A program made the position numbers and the translations under genes. Source: Symsagittifera roscoffensis (lineage: Eukaryota; Xenacoelomorpha; Acoela; Convolutidae). Taken from it: 64,000 nt of DNA. The stretch's first letter is position 1. Each line of letters starts with the position of its first letter. This document shows positions 24,247-33,700 of the stretch, piece by piece. Below the pieces are notes generated by a model. It had not been told where the DNA came from. It saw only the letters and a program-made list of their open reading frames with translations, and made no database searches. The stretch is taken from assembly GCF_963678635.1 (NCBI RefSeq), contig NC_087063.1, positions 84,803,574-84,867,573 on the forward strand, given 5' to 3'.

Positions 24247-25304
24247 GTGTGATGCCGATAAAAACTTGGGAAAGAATGGGCTTCACACGGGAAGATCTGA
24301 TTCCTACGAACCTCCGACTGGCCTCCGCAAATCGAGGAGTCATCTACGTAGCCGGAAGAACACCGATAACGGTCCTTCACATGGGAGGACGAGAACTTTG
24401 GATGAGCTTCCTGGTGGTAGAGAATCTGGACGACGCCGACCAATTCATCTTGGGCAGAGATTTTGTCAGGAATTTTGACGTGATGATTGACTTGAACAAC
24501 GGTCTAATACGGATTAGAAACCCGGACCGAAAGTATGTTAAGAGACCAATTAATAGGATAATAACAGATGAAAATAAGGTACCAGTTTTTTTGGATAGAA
24601 AAGTAAAGTTACAACCAGGACAAGCTGTAGTAGCAATTTTTAGAATGAGAAATTTAAATTCGTTAAGTGATAGCAAACAGGTTTGCTTAGTACCGAATCC
24701 AAATAGTCAGAGTTCGGTGATTTTAGGCCGGAGCTTCTCGGTAACGCGAAACGGACTGTGTGTCAGTGTGTTGTTGAACACACTGGACACCACGGTTTCA
24801 ATCCAGCGTGGAAAGAAGCTTGGCTACGCTTTGCCGATGAGGACCGACTATGAGGAGACACAAAGCTTGAAGAAACATAATGTGAAAGACTGTCCTTATC
24901 ATGCCAATAGAGATAAAATTTTAAAGAGGATTAATGAATTAAAATCTATTCATAAATTGTTTTCAATGAAATCCGAAACGGACGACGGCTTATCAAGCTG
25001 CTCGAATTTTCCGGAACGCCCCTTGTCATACGAACTAGAATCTGACAAACCGGTTTTGCCAGAGATAGAACATTTGAAAGGAAAAATAGGTGAGAGAGAT
25101 TTCGAAAAATTGCGGGACCTCCTAGATCGGAACGCCGAAGTATTTTCAAAACATACGGCGGACATCGGTTGCTGTAATTTCGTCGAACACGAAATCGAAC
25201 TAGAAGAGGGCGCCGTTCCCCATAGGGAAGGCGCAAGGCGAATGACGCCACATAAATCGGAAGCGTGCCGAGCGGAAATAGAAATTTGCTTGAATACGAC
25301 ATGA
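24207..25304 (+). CDS. Retropepsin-type aspartic protease and pro-RT linker
   Basis: Processes the polyprotein. It has LLDTGA (Asp at 24228) followed about 75 residues later by ILGRDF, the usual active-site and flap/Gly-Arg-Asp pair of retropepsins. There is no ATG start: the region is reached from gag in the -1 frame. After the protease comes a linker with EIEHLKGKIG and RRMTPHKSEA, which in Ty3/gypsy elements leads into reverse transcriptase. This frame ends at 25304. Pol continues in another frame from about 25286, the change lying at a short T run (25285-25287), with no good slippery heptamer. A lost base is the likely cause. Confidence 0.85.
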   Translation: MGVTGLLDTGAVVSVMPIKTWERMGFTREDLIPTNLRLASANRGVIYVAGRTPITVLHMGGRELWMSFLVVENLDDADQFILGRDFVRNFDVMIDLNNGLIRIRNPDRKYVKRPINRIITDENKVPVFLDRKVKLQPGQAVVAIFRMRNLNSLSDSKQVCLVPNPNSQSSVILGRSFSVTRNGLCVSVLLNTLDTTVSIQRGKKLGYALPMRTDYEETQSLKKHNVKDCPYHANRDKILKRINELKSIHKLFSMKSETDDGLSSCSNFPERPLSYELESDKPVLPEIEHLKGKIGERDFEKLRDLLDRNAEVFSKHTADIGCCNFVEHEIELEEGAVPHREGARRMTPHKSEACRAEIEICLNTT

Positions 25305-28300
25305 TAGAACCCTCGAAATTGCCGTGGGCTTGCGGGGTAGTCATGGCGAAAAAGAAAGGGGGGCAGCTTAGATTTTGTTGCGACTTTCGTTACTTGAACG
25401 CGGTAACGATTAAAGATGCGTACCCGATATTGCGAATAGACGAGAGCCTATCTAAACTTGGTGATGCAAAGTTCTTCACCACATTGGACTTGGGTTCTGC
25501 CTTCTGGCAGGTTCCTCTGCGAAAGAAGGACAGAGAGAAAACCGGATTCGCGTGCGAATTGGGGTTGTACCAGTGGAAGAGGATGCCCTTCGGCTTGTGC
25601 AATGCAACAGCAACTTTTCAAAGGCTGATGGCTCAGGCTTTGACAGGAGTGACCAAAAAGTACGGGAATCTCTTGATGTGCTACGTGGATGACGTAGTCA
25701 TAGCGACACCAACCCTGGAGGATCACATTGATCGACTCGATGAGGTCTTCGGATGTATGAAAAGAGCAGGCTTGAAATGCAAACCATCGAAATGTGAAAT
25801 CCTTAGGGATTCGATCAAGTACCTGGGAAGAATGGTGGACAGGCATGGTGTGAGGCCAGATCCGGAAGCAGTAGAAGCAGTGATGACATGGAAAGCTCCA
25901 AGAACGGACACACAGCTCATGAGCTTCCTAGGGTTTGCCAATTACTACCGAATATTCATAAAAGGATACGCGGACAAGGTGTACCCGATGCAGAAGCTGA
26001 TGCGCAACAAAAGGAAAAAGTTCGAATGGAACGATGAGGCACAGGTTGCCTTCGAGAACATAAAGCGGGAACTGTGCGAAGCGCCAGTGCTGGGCATGCC
26101 TACAGAAAAGGGCATGTATGTTCTCGACACAGACGCATCGGTGGTGGCCATCTCCGGAATATTGCATCAAGAGCAAGAATGGAACGGAAGAACAGTTCTC
26201 CGTCCCATTGCATACGGCAGCAAAGTCTTGAGTGACACAGAGATGAAATATGGCGCACCAAAAGCAGAAATGTTTGCAGTAGTCACCTTCGTGGAGAAGT
26301 ACCGTGCATACTTGGGGAGCGCTCCCTTCAAGTTACGCGTGGACAACAGAGCGTTATCCTGGTTGAAGACCTACTCGATGGATCAGAGTTATATTGGTAG
26401 ATGGATAGTAAGACTGGATGGCTACCATATGATAATCGAACATAGGATGCGTGATAAACACCAGAATGCTGACAGCCTCAGTAAGAAAACTGAGTTCTAT
26501 GAAAGATTGGAGCAGAAGCAGGCCAATCAGGCGGAAGTAAAGGAGGGATTCTCGTTTCTGGACAAAGAAACTTATGAAGCGCTTCCCTTAACGAGATGGT
26601 TGGATAAGTCTGGACATCCGATTCCAGGGCATCCTGAGTTACCTGTAGAGAAAGCAGCAGAGATAAAGATCCTGTCAAGGGAGGACCCGGTCCCATTGGA
26701 TCTGTTGCTGCGCTCGAACCTGGTCCAGCAAGAACTCTCTCGCATGAATATAAACAGCCTCTCATTATTGGATAAAACGGTGCAAGTCACACCCCAAGTG
26801 ATGCGGATGCTGGGTGGATTGTTAGAAAGAGAAGTGACCAGAGATAACCCCGAGTGGACAGCAGCAGTGACATCGCTAACAGTCAGTGAGAAGGTCAAGA
26901 TCATGCCGTCCAGACGACAACACGAAGAGAACAAGAAGGATTGTAGGACAATAGTTCAGCAACTAGTATCCTCAATACCCCAAGAGATTTTAACCAGTAC
27001 TTCTTACGGACAGAAAGGACAGGAGAGCGGCAAGCAAAAGAAAACTGTCACCTTTGTAGACCGGGATAAAGAGGGTGAAGTTGTAAAACAAAATCTGCTG
27101 CAAGACTATTTGTCCGGGGAGAAGGATAAGGAGAAAAACCAGCGATCACAAGATCAACACCCGGGACAAGTGAATTTGTCCGGGGAGTCCGAGATAGACG
27201 AGAAAATTCCTGATGAGAAACAGGACCTAGAGAACAAGGTTTTGTCCGGGGAGTTCAGATGGATGCGAAGGAAATACAGACATGATCTGGAGGAGCGTGC
27301 AGTCTCCAGCACAACACCTTCGACGGATGATGATTCCCGAAACTCAGGAATGGATACCTATTCCGACAGGAATTCGACCTCGGGATCGGAACTGTCAGAA
27401 CTAGCGATACACATGCTACTAGTGGAAACTCGGGCAAAGGACCTGGACAGAGAAGTGTACCAGGATCCTGACAGTGATCGCTACCTAATACCAAGCGAAA
27501 GAGTCTTTGACAACGCAGCGGATGACTTAGAAACAATAGCAGTATCAAAGCGGTCGATGAGCTTATTGCCACAGAAAGAGGCAGTCAGGACTGATCTTCA
27601 ACCGTTTCAGCAAGAAACACAACCGTTGGCGAAGATTTGGTGCGTTAAGATGGAAGAAGACACACATCAGCCCAACGAGCTGAATAGTCAGATGAGGGTC
27701 ATGAAGACGTACTTGAAGGCGAGATACAGACTCTCGGACCTTCTAAGGGCGCAGAGAAATGATCGCATGACAAGCAACCTAAAAAGGTGGATAGAAAACG
27801 GTGCACCTGACAAAGGTGACCTGGAAGAAGACAGCTATAGGATCCTGAGACAATACTTCATGCAGAAGGAGGGGAGATTATATCTGAACAAGGACGGGAT
27901 CGTGGCTTGCAGGAGAAGAGAAGAAGACAAGGTCTTATACAAATATAACGCGATAGTGTTGCCGCAACTCTATCAGACAGAACTATTATTCAGGTCTCAT
28001 GATCAGATGGGCCATCAAGGGATCTACAAAGTGTATCAGAGGATCCTGAAGCGCTTTGAGTGGCCTGGGATGAAAAAGGCATGCGAGAAATGGGTGACAG
28101 CATGTCTGTCATGCCAACAGGTCAAGGATCCTAGGAAGTTGCGATTTCCTTTACAATCGATCGAGTCGTCTGAATTCAATGAGGTGGTGCAAATAGATCA
28201 CCAAAAGATATGCATGACAGACAATGGTTACAATCAGGTGCTGGTCATGATAGATGATTTTACGAAGTATGCAGAGGCCGTGCCCTGCATAACTGCCTCG

Positions 28301-30352
28301 ACGGAAGAGACATGCGACCACCTGATCAATACATGGATAGCAAGACATGGTTGTCCGATGACGTTTCAATCGGACAATGGAACAGCTTATGTAGGAGAGC
28401 TTACAAAAGAGCTTATGAGACGCTCACAGGTCGCTCAGGCTCACTCCACGACATACCACCCTCAAACGAATGGTTTAGTGGAAAGACAGAATAGGACGTT
28501 AGTGTCGATGCTGAGAGTATATTGTTCCAGGTACATGACCGATTGGGACAGATACCTTCCGCAGGTGATGGGAGCTTATAATAGCACGCAACACTCCACC
28601 ACTGGAGTCAGTCCACACATGATGCTAACTGGACACGAAAAGTCTTTACCGTTAACCTTCTTCTACCCAGAATATGAGGGAAGGAAAACGTCCCCACAGG
28701 TCTACGTGAGGGATGTGATCAGACGCCAACAGGAGTTGAACGACTTGTGTAGACGAAACACTCAGCAGGCACAGGCAAGGCAGAGGAAAAGATTCGACAA
28801 GAAAGCAGCTGGTGCAAAGGCTTACTCGGTGGGAGACTACGTATGGGTATTTCAGAACGTTATACCACCGAAAGGGACAAAGAAGCTTCTGAAGAAGTGG
28901 AGGGGACCCTTCATGATTACAGAGGTGCACCAAGAGGGACGCTTTTATAGACTGAGTACTGGCCGAGCCGCCCACTACGAGAACATCAAGCCACACAATC
29001 CATCGACAGAAGACTGGTGTATACCTGCAGACATGGAAGAAGGGGATTATCTAATGATGGATCCTGCTTGTGAGGTCAATGAAAAAGGCACCAGGCAGAA
29101 GAATGATGGAAACGAAATCGTAGAGGATGGTACAGATACACCGCTGGACCTGGATCCAAACGAACGGATCGAAGCGGACGATGAAACCTTACCCTACGCA
29201 GAGGAAGATTGGCAGGATCCCGAACAGACAGAGGTTCCCAAGAACTTGGAACCAGATCTTCCGTTCACGATGCAGACTCGTCAGAAGGACGGGACGAGAC
29301 CAAGAAAGAAGTACAATCCTTACGGTGACGACTTTGTAGTGGATAGGATAGATCTAAAGAAAATAGTGGAGGAAGTAGTGGGCTTAGAGGAAATAACTGT
29401 GTCACAAGACATTGACATAGTCAATGATCACAACGATGAGTGGGTTGACGACTGGTCGAAACCCGAGGTAGAATTTGACGATCAGCAACAGCAGTCATAT
29501 GAACAAGACCAGACGAACCTGCGTGTCTTAGAGTGGCTGAATGAAACGACCTCGGATCCAGAGAAGACCAGCGTCACGATTCAAGACGTAGATCGTGAAA
29601 GCATGAAATACATCAAGACTGAACGAGACGATCCTTCCTGGGCTGCCCAGGAAGGACGACTACTCATTCCAGCTTCTAATCTTGACTTAATACCCGGTAT
29701 GCGATCGACGGGGACGCCGATGGATATTTTTGTCCGGGGAGTGGGGGTAAGACTTACCCACACTGAAAACTTGATAATAAAAAAATTAAGAATAGCAAGA
29801 GAAACAGGAGACTTAGAAGCAGAAACAGGCGAAGAACCTAAGAAACCTAATATAGGCAGGGTAGTTGAGTCATATTTTAATTTACCAAATGAATATTCTA
29901 GTAACATAATACTAACAGACAGTGATTTCATACTCACAAACAGAACATGTGCGATAGCAATCACCGCAGACATGAGTTTTAGGACGGCGCTGGCGGCAGA
30001 TTTTAAGAGGGAATATAAAAACGTGGAATTCCTTTGGAAGCAAAGACCGGGGATAGGGGGCGTAGCAGCCTTACCTCCGGCGGTGTCGCAGATACCGGGA
30101 AAATTCTTGTGCTTCTTGGTAACGAGGGCGACGGAGAAACAGCACGTGGACCCAGAAAACCTAGTCTTGTCTTTGACGAGGCTGAGGGACTTCCTTGTGG
30201 AAATGGACGTGAAGGAGCTCTCGCTTCCAGTGTACGATCCAAATAGAGGAAGACTGCATCCTCGGGAATTGTACGCGCTTGTACACGTGATATTCTCTGA
30301 TACGAGCATACAAGTATATCTACATAAGAAATATTATTTAAGTATAGGCTGA
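25286..30352 (+). CDS. Pol: RT, RNase H, integrase and C-terminal macro-like domain
   Basis: About 1,690 codons, no ATG of its own. RT: FCCDFRYLN, TTLDLGSAFWQVPL, PFGLCNA and the catalytic YVDD at 25682. RNase H: DTDAS (about 26125), KAEMFA and VDNRAL. Then an unusually long linker of about 470 residues, with LSGE three times. Integrase: an H-H-C-C zinc region (HDQMGHQG to CLSCQQ, 27995-28110), then IDHQ, SDNG and VERQN with D-35-E spacing, and a GPF/Y-like tail (KWRGPFMI, about 28898). After an acidic stretch the last 130 residues (29945-30340) resemble a macro domain of the ADP-ribose-binding, TARG1-like kind: AITADMS then AADFKREY, FLCFLVT, PENLVLSLTRLRDFL and LSLPVYD. All RT and integrase catalytic residues I can check are present. 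Confidence 0.92.
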   Translation: MLEYDMIEPSKLPWACGVVMAKKKGGQLRFCCDFRYLNAVTIKDAYPILRIDESLSKLGDAKFFTTLDLGSAFWQVPLRKKDREKTGFACELGLYQWKRMPFGLCNATATFQRLMAQALTGVTKKYGNLLMCYVDDVVIATPTLEDHIDRLDEVFGCMKRAGLKCKPSKCEILRDSIKYLGRMVDRHGVRPDPEAVEAVMTWKAPRTDTQLMSFLGFANYYRIFIKGYADKVYPMQKLMRNKRKKFEWNDEAQVAFENIKRELCEAPVLGMPTEKGMYVLDTDASVVAISGILHQEQEWNGRTVLRPIAYGSKVLSDTEMKYGAPKAEMFAVVTFVEKYRAYLGSAPFKLRVDNRALSWLKTYSMDQSYIGRWIVRLDGYHMIIEHRMRDKHQNADSLSKKTEFYERLEQKQANQAEVKEGFSFLDKETYEALPLTRWLDKSGHPIPGHPELPVEKAAEIKILSREDPVPLDLLLRSNLVQQELSRMNINSLSLLDKTVQVTPQVMRMLGGLLEREVTRDNPEWTAAVTSLTVSEKVKIMPSRRQHEENKKDCRTIVQQLVSSIPQEILTSTSYGQKGQESGKQKKTVTFVDRDKEGEVVKQNLLQDYLSGEKDKEKNQRSQDQHPGQVNLSGESEIDEKIPDEKQDLENKVLSGEFRWMRRKYRHDLEERAVSSTTPSTDDDSRNSGMDTYSDRNSTSGSELSELAIHMLLVETRAKDLDREVYQDPDSDRYLIPSERVFDNAADDLETIAVSKRSMSLLPQKEAVRTDLQPFQQETQPLAKIWCVKMEEDTHQPNELNSQMRVMKTYLKARYRLSDLLRAQRNDRMTSNLKRWIENGAPDKGDLEEDSYRILRQYFMQKEGRLYLNKDGIVACRRREEDKVLYKYNAIVLPQLYQTELLFRSHDQMGHQGIYKVYQRILKRFEWPGMKKACEKWVTACLSCQQVKDPRKLRFPLQSIESSEFNEVVQIDHQKICMTDNGYNQVLVMIDDFTKYAEAVPCITASTEETCDHLINTWIARHGCPMTFQSDNGTAYVGELTKELMRRSQVAQAHSTTYHPQTNGLVERQNRTLVSMLRVYCSRYMTDWDRYLPQVMGAYNSTQHSTTGVSPHMMLTGHEKSLPLTFFYPEYEGRKTSPQVYVRDVIRRQQELNDLCRRNTQQAQARQRKRFDKKAAGAKAYSVGDYVWVFQNVIPPKGTKKLLKKWRGPFMITEVHQEGRFYRLSTGRAAHYENIKPHNPSTEDWCIPADMEEGDYLMMDPACEVNEKGTRQKNDGNEIVEDGTDTPLDLDPNERIEADDETLPYAEEDWQDPEQTEVPKNLEPDLPFTMQTRQKDGTRPRKKYNPYGDDFVVDRIDLKKIVEEVVGLEEITVSQDIDIVNDHNDEWVDDWSKPEVEFDDQQQQSYEQDQTNLRVLEWLNETTSDPEKTSVTIQDVDRESMKYIKTERDDPSWAAQEGRLLIPASNLDLIPGMRSTGTPMDIFVRGVGVRLTHTENLIIKKLRIARETGDLEAETGEEPKKPNIGRVVESYFNLPNEYSSNIILTDSDFILTNRTCAIAITADMSFRTALAADFKREYKNVEFLWKQRPGIGGVAALPPAVSQIPGKFLCFLVTRATEKQHVDPENLVLSLTRLRDFLVEMDVKELSLPVYDPNRGRLHPRELYALVHVIFSDTSIQVYLHKKYYLSIG

Positions 30353-30752
30353 GTGATGTGCGAAAGAGTGTTAGGCCAAAGACCAAGTTGCATGTAATAT
30401 GTGATATGTGTGTTATGTTATGTTATGTTATGTGTTAGGTTATTAAGATCATGGGTAAGTAAGCGTTAGTGACCATGAACAACTAAATGACGATCTTGGG
30501 AATAGATCCAAAGTTTGGACTGTCCAATCTTAGGTCGAATTCCAAAATTTTAGAAACCAATTGATTTTAATAAATTTTAGGATAAATATCTTTTTATCTG
30601 AACTGTTTTAAGCAGATTTTAACGATATATGTTAAGGTGAAACTGACAGGTGTGACAGTCGTGATTCCTTTTCTAGATCCTGATTGATCATTTAATTGCT
30701 CATTTGAGTCAAAACTTGAAATCGAAATCAAATCAAACTTGGAAAGAACAGT
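30353..30752 (+). other. Intergenic region between pol and the SGNH ORF
   Basis: 400 bases without a gene. It contains a TGTTA/TTATG microsatellite at about 30408-30436. A pyrimidine-rich AG, TTCCTTTTCTAG, at 30665-30676 lies 77 bases before the next ATG and looks like a splice acceptor, perhaps for a subgenomic RNA. Confidence 0.6.
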
Positions 30753-33700
30753 ATGGACAATTTCAACCTGGATGAATTGATGGACCTGGCAGAGGCATAT
30801 GTAGGACCGATGGTAGATGCGATCTATCGTCGGCTGATCGAACGAGACTTCGCTCTGGAGGAACCAGAGGTGGTCATGTTGCTGACCGCCCTGATCAACA
30901 TTTTGGGGCACGACAACCGTGGGGACCGCCCCACGGAAGTCCTGTTGATGGCAGCATATGGAGAAAGAGGAGTACTAGACCGCCCGAACATGAGAGTGAT
31001 GAGGTGGAGAAACGGGGCTCTCTCAGGGAGTGACTTGGCGAATGAGCCTGGATTGGGAAGTTCTAGGACTTACCAACCAGGTGAGATGCCAATGCCCTCT
31101 AAGCCTAAACCTGGGCTGACGAGAATGCATCGGGAGATGAACAGCGAGGCGACCTCGTCTGGTTCACCACTGAGAGCAGCTGTGCCACCAAAAAGGGCGA
31201 AAGTAACACAGAAGGTTCAGACGAACCAAACCATACAAGATCTGGACGAGATGAACGATCAGCTGAGAAGTACGATGTAGGAGTTAGACGATATGACGAA
31301 GACCATGCTGGCGATGGAGGAAGACCGGGACATGTGGAGAAAGTTGTTTGAAGACTGCAACAAAAAACAGGGTCAAGAGATCGAACGCTTAAGGCAGGAA
31401 TACAAAGAGCGATCGGAACAGGCGGCGTTGACGACGTCCATTGAGAAAGTGATACCTGCAAGGGATATTCCTCGTGGGCAGTCCCCGATGGAGCTCTTGA
31501 CACCTCGAGAAATGAGTCAAACAACGGAGACACGGCTTCCAGCAGAGACGAACCGAGTAACAATCCCGGATCCTAGTGACACCTTGGGTGATCCCGTCGT
31601 AGAACAGACAGTGAGAAAACTGATAGAGACAGCTGGACGATTGGTCGCTAACAAGAATGCACCAGGTTCCGGGGTGACTGCACCCTATGGAACGATTGAC
31701 GATACGGGCAGAGTACAACTCTCCCAGACAGTAATCAGACAAGGGATGAGTAGCGTGACACCACTCATGGGGAACTCGAGAATCCCAGAGAGGAAAGTAA
31801 GGAAGATGCCAGCGAAGAAAGTGTCTCGTGTAATAGACGTGCAGAAGAATAATCAATTGAAGTATAATTTCACGGGAGTTCCGGAGACAGATCCGAGGGC
31901 CTGCTTCAATCGAGCTACCTGGAGCCCGGCTGTGAACCTGCAGCAACCACCACTCGGGACATCTCACCTGATATTGGGAGACAGCTTAGTCAGAGTGCTG
32001 TCGAATTTGAGGACCTCATGGGTCACCACGGTGATGGCCTTTGGAGGCGCGACGATTGCCCAATTATATCGCATGGTGGAGCTGATGAATCCAGGGAAGA
32101 TACCCAATGTGATGATCTTAGTTGGGACGAATGATATCTCCAGAGGATCAGATGAGCAGGAAGCACTGTGGGAATCAATGATGGTGTGCTTGTTCACTAC
32201 TCTCTGGCAGAAGTTCAGTTGCGCGGTACTGACCGTTTGCACGGTGCCAATGAACGCAAGAAGCCTGACAGCATCAGGAAGAAGGCACAACGAGGGAGTC
32301 ATGAGATGGAACAACATCTTGAGAAACCTATCAAATCGAAATGCCGGAAGAATGATCCTCATGGACATTGAACATGAATTGAGAGCCATGGATCAAGCCA
32401 GACTGACCACAGATGGCATCCACTTCGACAGTGTCGAAGGACAAGCTTGGTTGAATCGAGTCTTCCAAGAACGGTTGGATGAGCTGGAAGCAGAACTCTT
32501 TGACACAGGAGTGCTGAAGGAAGAGGGAACGGTGAGTGATACGGTGATCACCACCTTTGTGCCTCCTAACCTGGAAACACGCTTGGGTACGGTCCCAGCC
32601 GCCATAAATTACCGGCAACAAAGCTCCAGTGAACCAGGTCGAAGAACAGATGTACAGGATCGGTTGGGAGAGGCACCGATGAGGAGAACAATTCATCCTA
32701 GGAGAAGGATAGGACCTGTCAACCAACCAATCGAAGAAGTAGCCGGCACATCTAGATCGGACACTAGATCGGAGACGACGAGTACCAGTCGAGAGGAGAG
32801 ACCGAGCAGAGGCTCATTGATGTGGTCGCGATCCATACCGTCTCCTTGGCATATATACAAAGACGAACTAATGAAGCTGGACCTACAGAGAGTGAGCTTC
32901 ATCGAAGATGCAAGGAGGATGCTGAATGGAGCGACGCTATCCGTCAGCAGATTGTACTCGATAACCGGCGTAGACTGGTTGATAGCCGCTAGCATAAATT
33001 TCAGCTCCACGACGGCCTTGAGATTTGCCGACTTGGAGGGACTGCCCTCCAACAACACAATGGGACCTGTGAATGCAAGACCGTTGCAAGATGTGAGATT
33101 GAACCATGATGAGAGATATCGTGATGAAAGGCCAGGAAGATTCCTGACGGCGAGAGCGCCGATTGGACAACACGTGAAGATATTTAGGCAATTGACGACA
33201 CCACCTGGTCATGTGAAGGAGAGAGTGTACCCAAAACTAGTGAACCATGATGGTGATGCCCAGAGACCTGGCGGATTGACAGCGATAAAGAAAGATGAGA
33301 CCATCTTCGCCGCCTACGACAAAGCAGAGATGAGAAAGGCCAAAATCATGGTAGTAGCGAATTCAGAGTTCGTGTACACCTCTAAGTCTTTGTTTTGGCC
33401 GGACGTCATAATGCTGGCCGCAGTTGACCTAGACCTATTGCAATCATTGTCATTGGCTATAGGGGTACAAAGGCAGACAGAAATGAACCCGATAACGATT
33501 GTGTTTGCTGGCATCAATGACCATCTACACAGTAGAGGTTTTCTGAGCAGGCTCAGAGATTCTGCAACAGCAGAAAAAGCAGTATGGCCAGCGATAAAAG
33601 ACATCCTGGAGTCGATGGGTGAAGTGGTGGCCGCGACGAAGGAGGGATCATTCAATAAAGTGACGTTGAGAGTAGTATTTGCGTTGTCTCCGGGATATGC

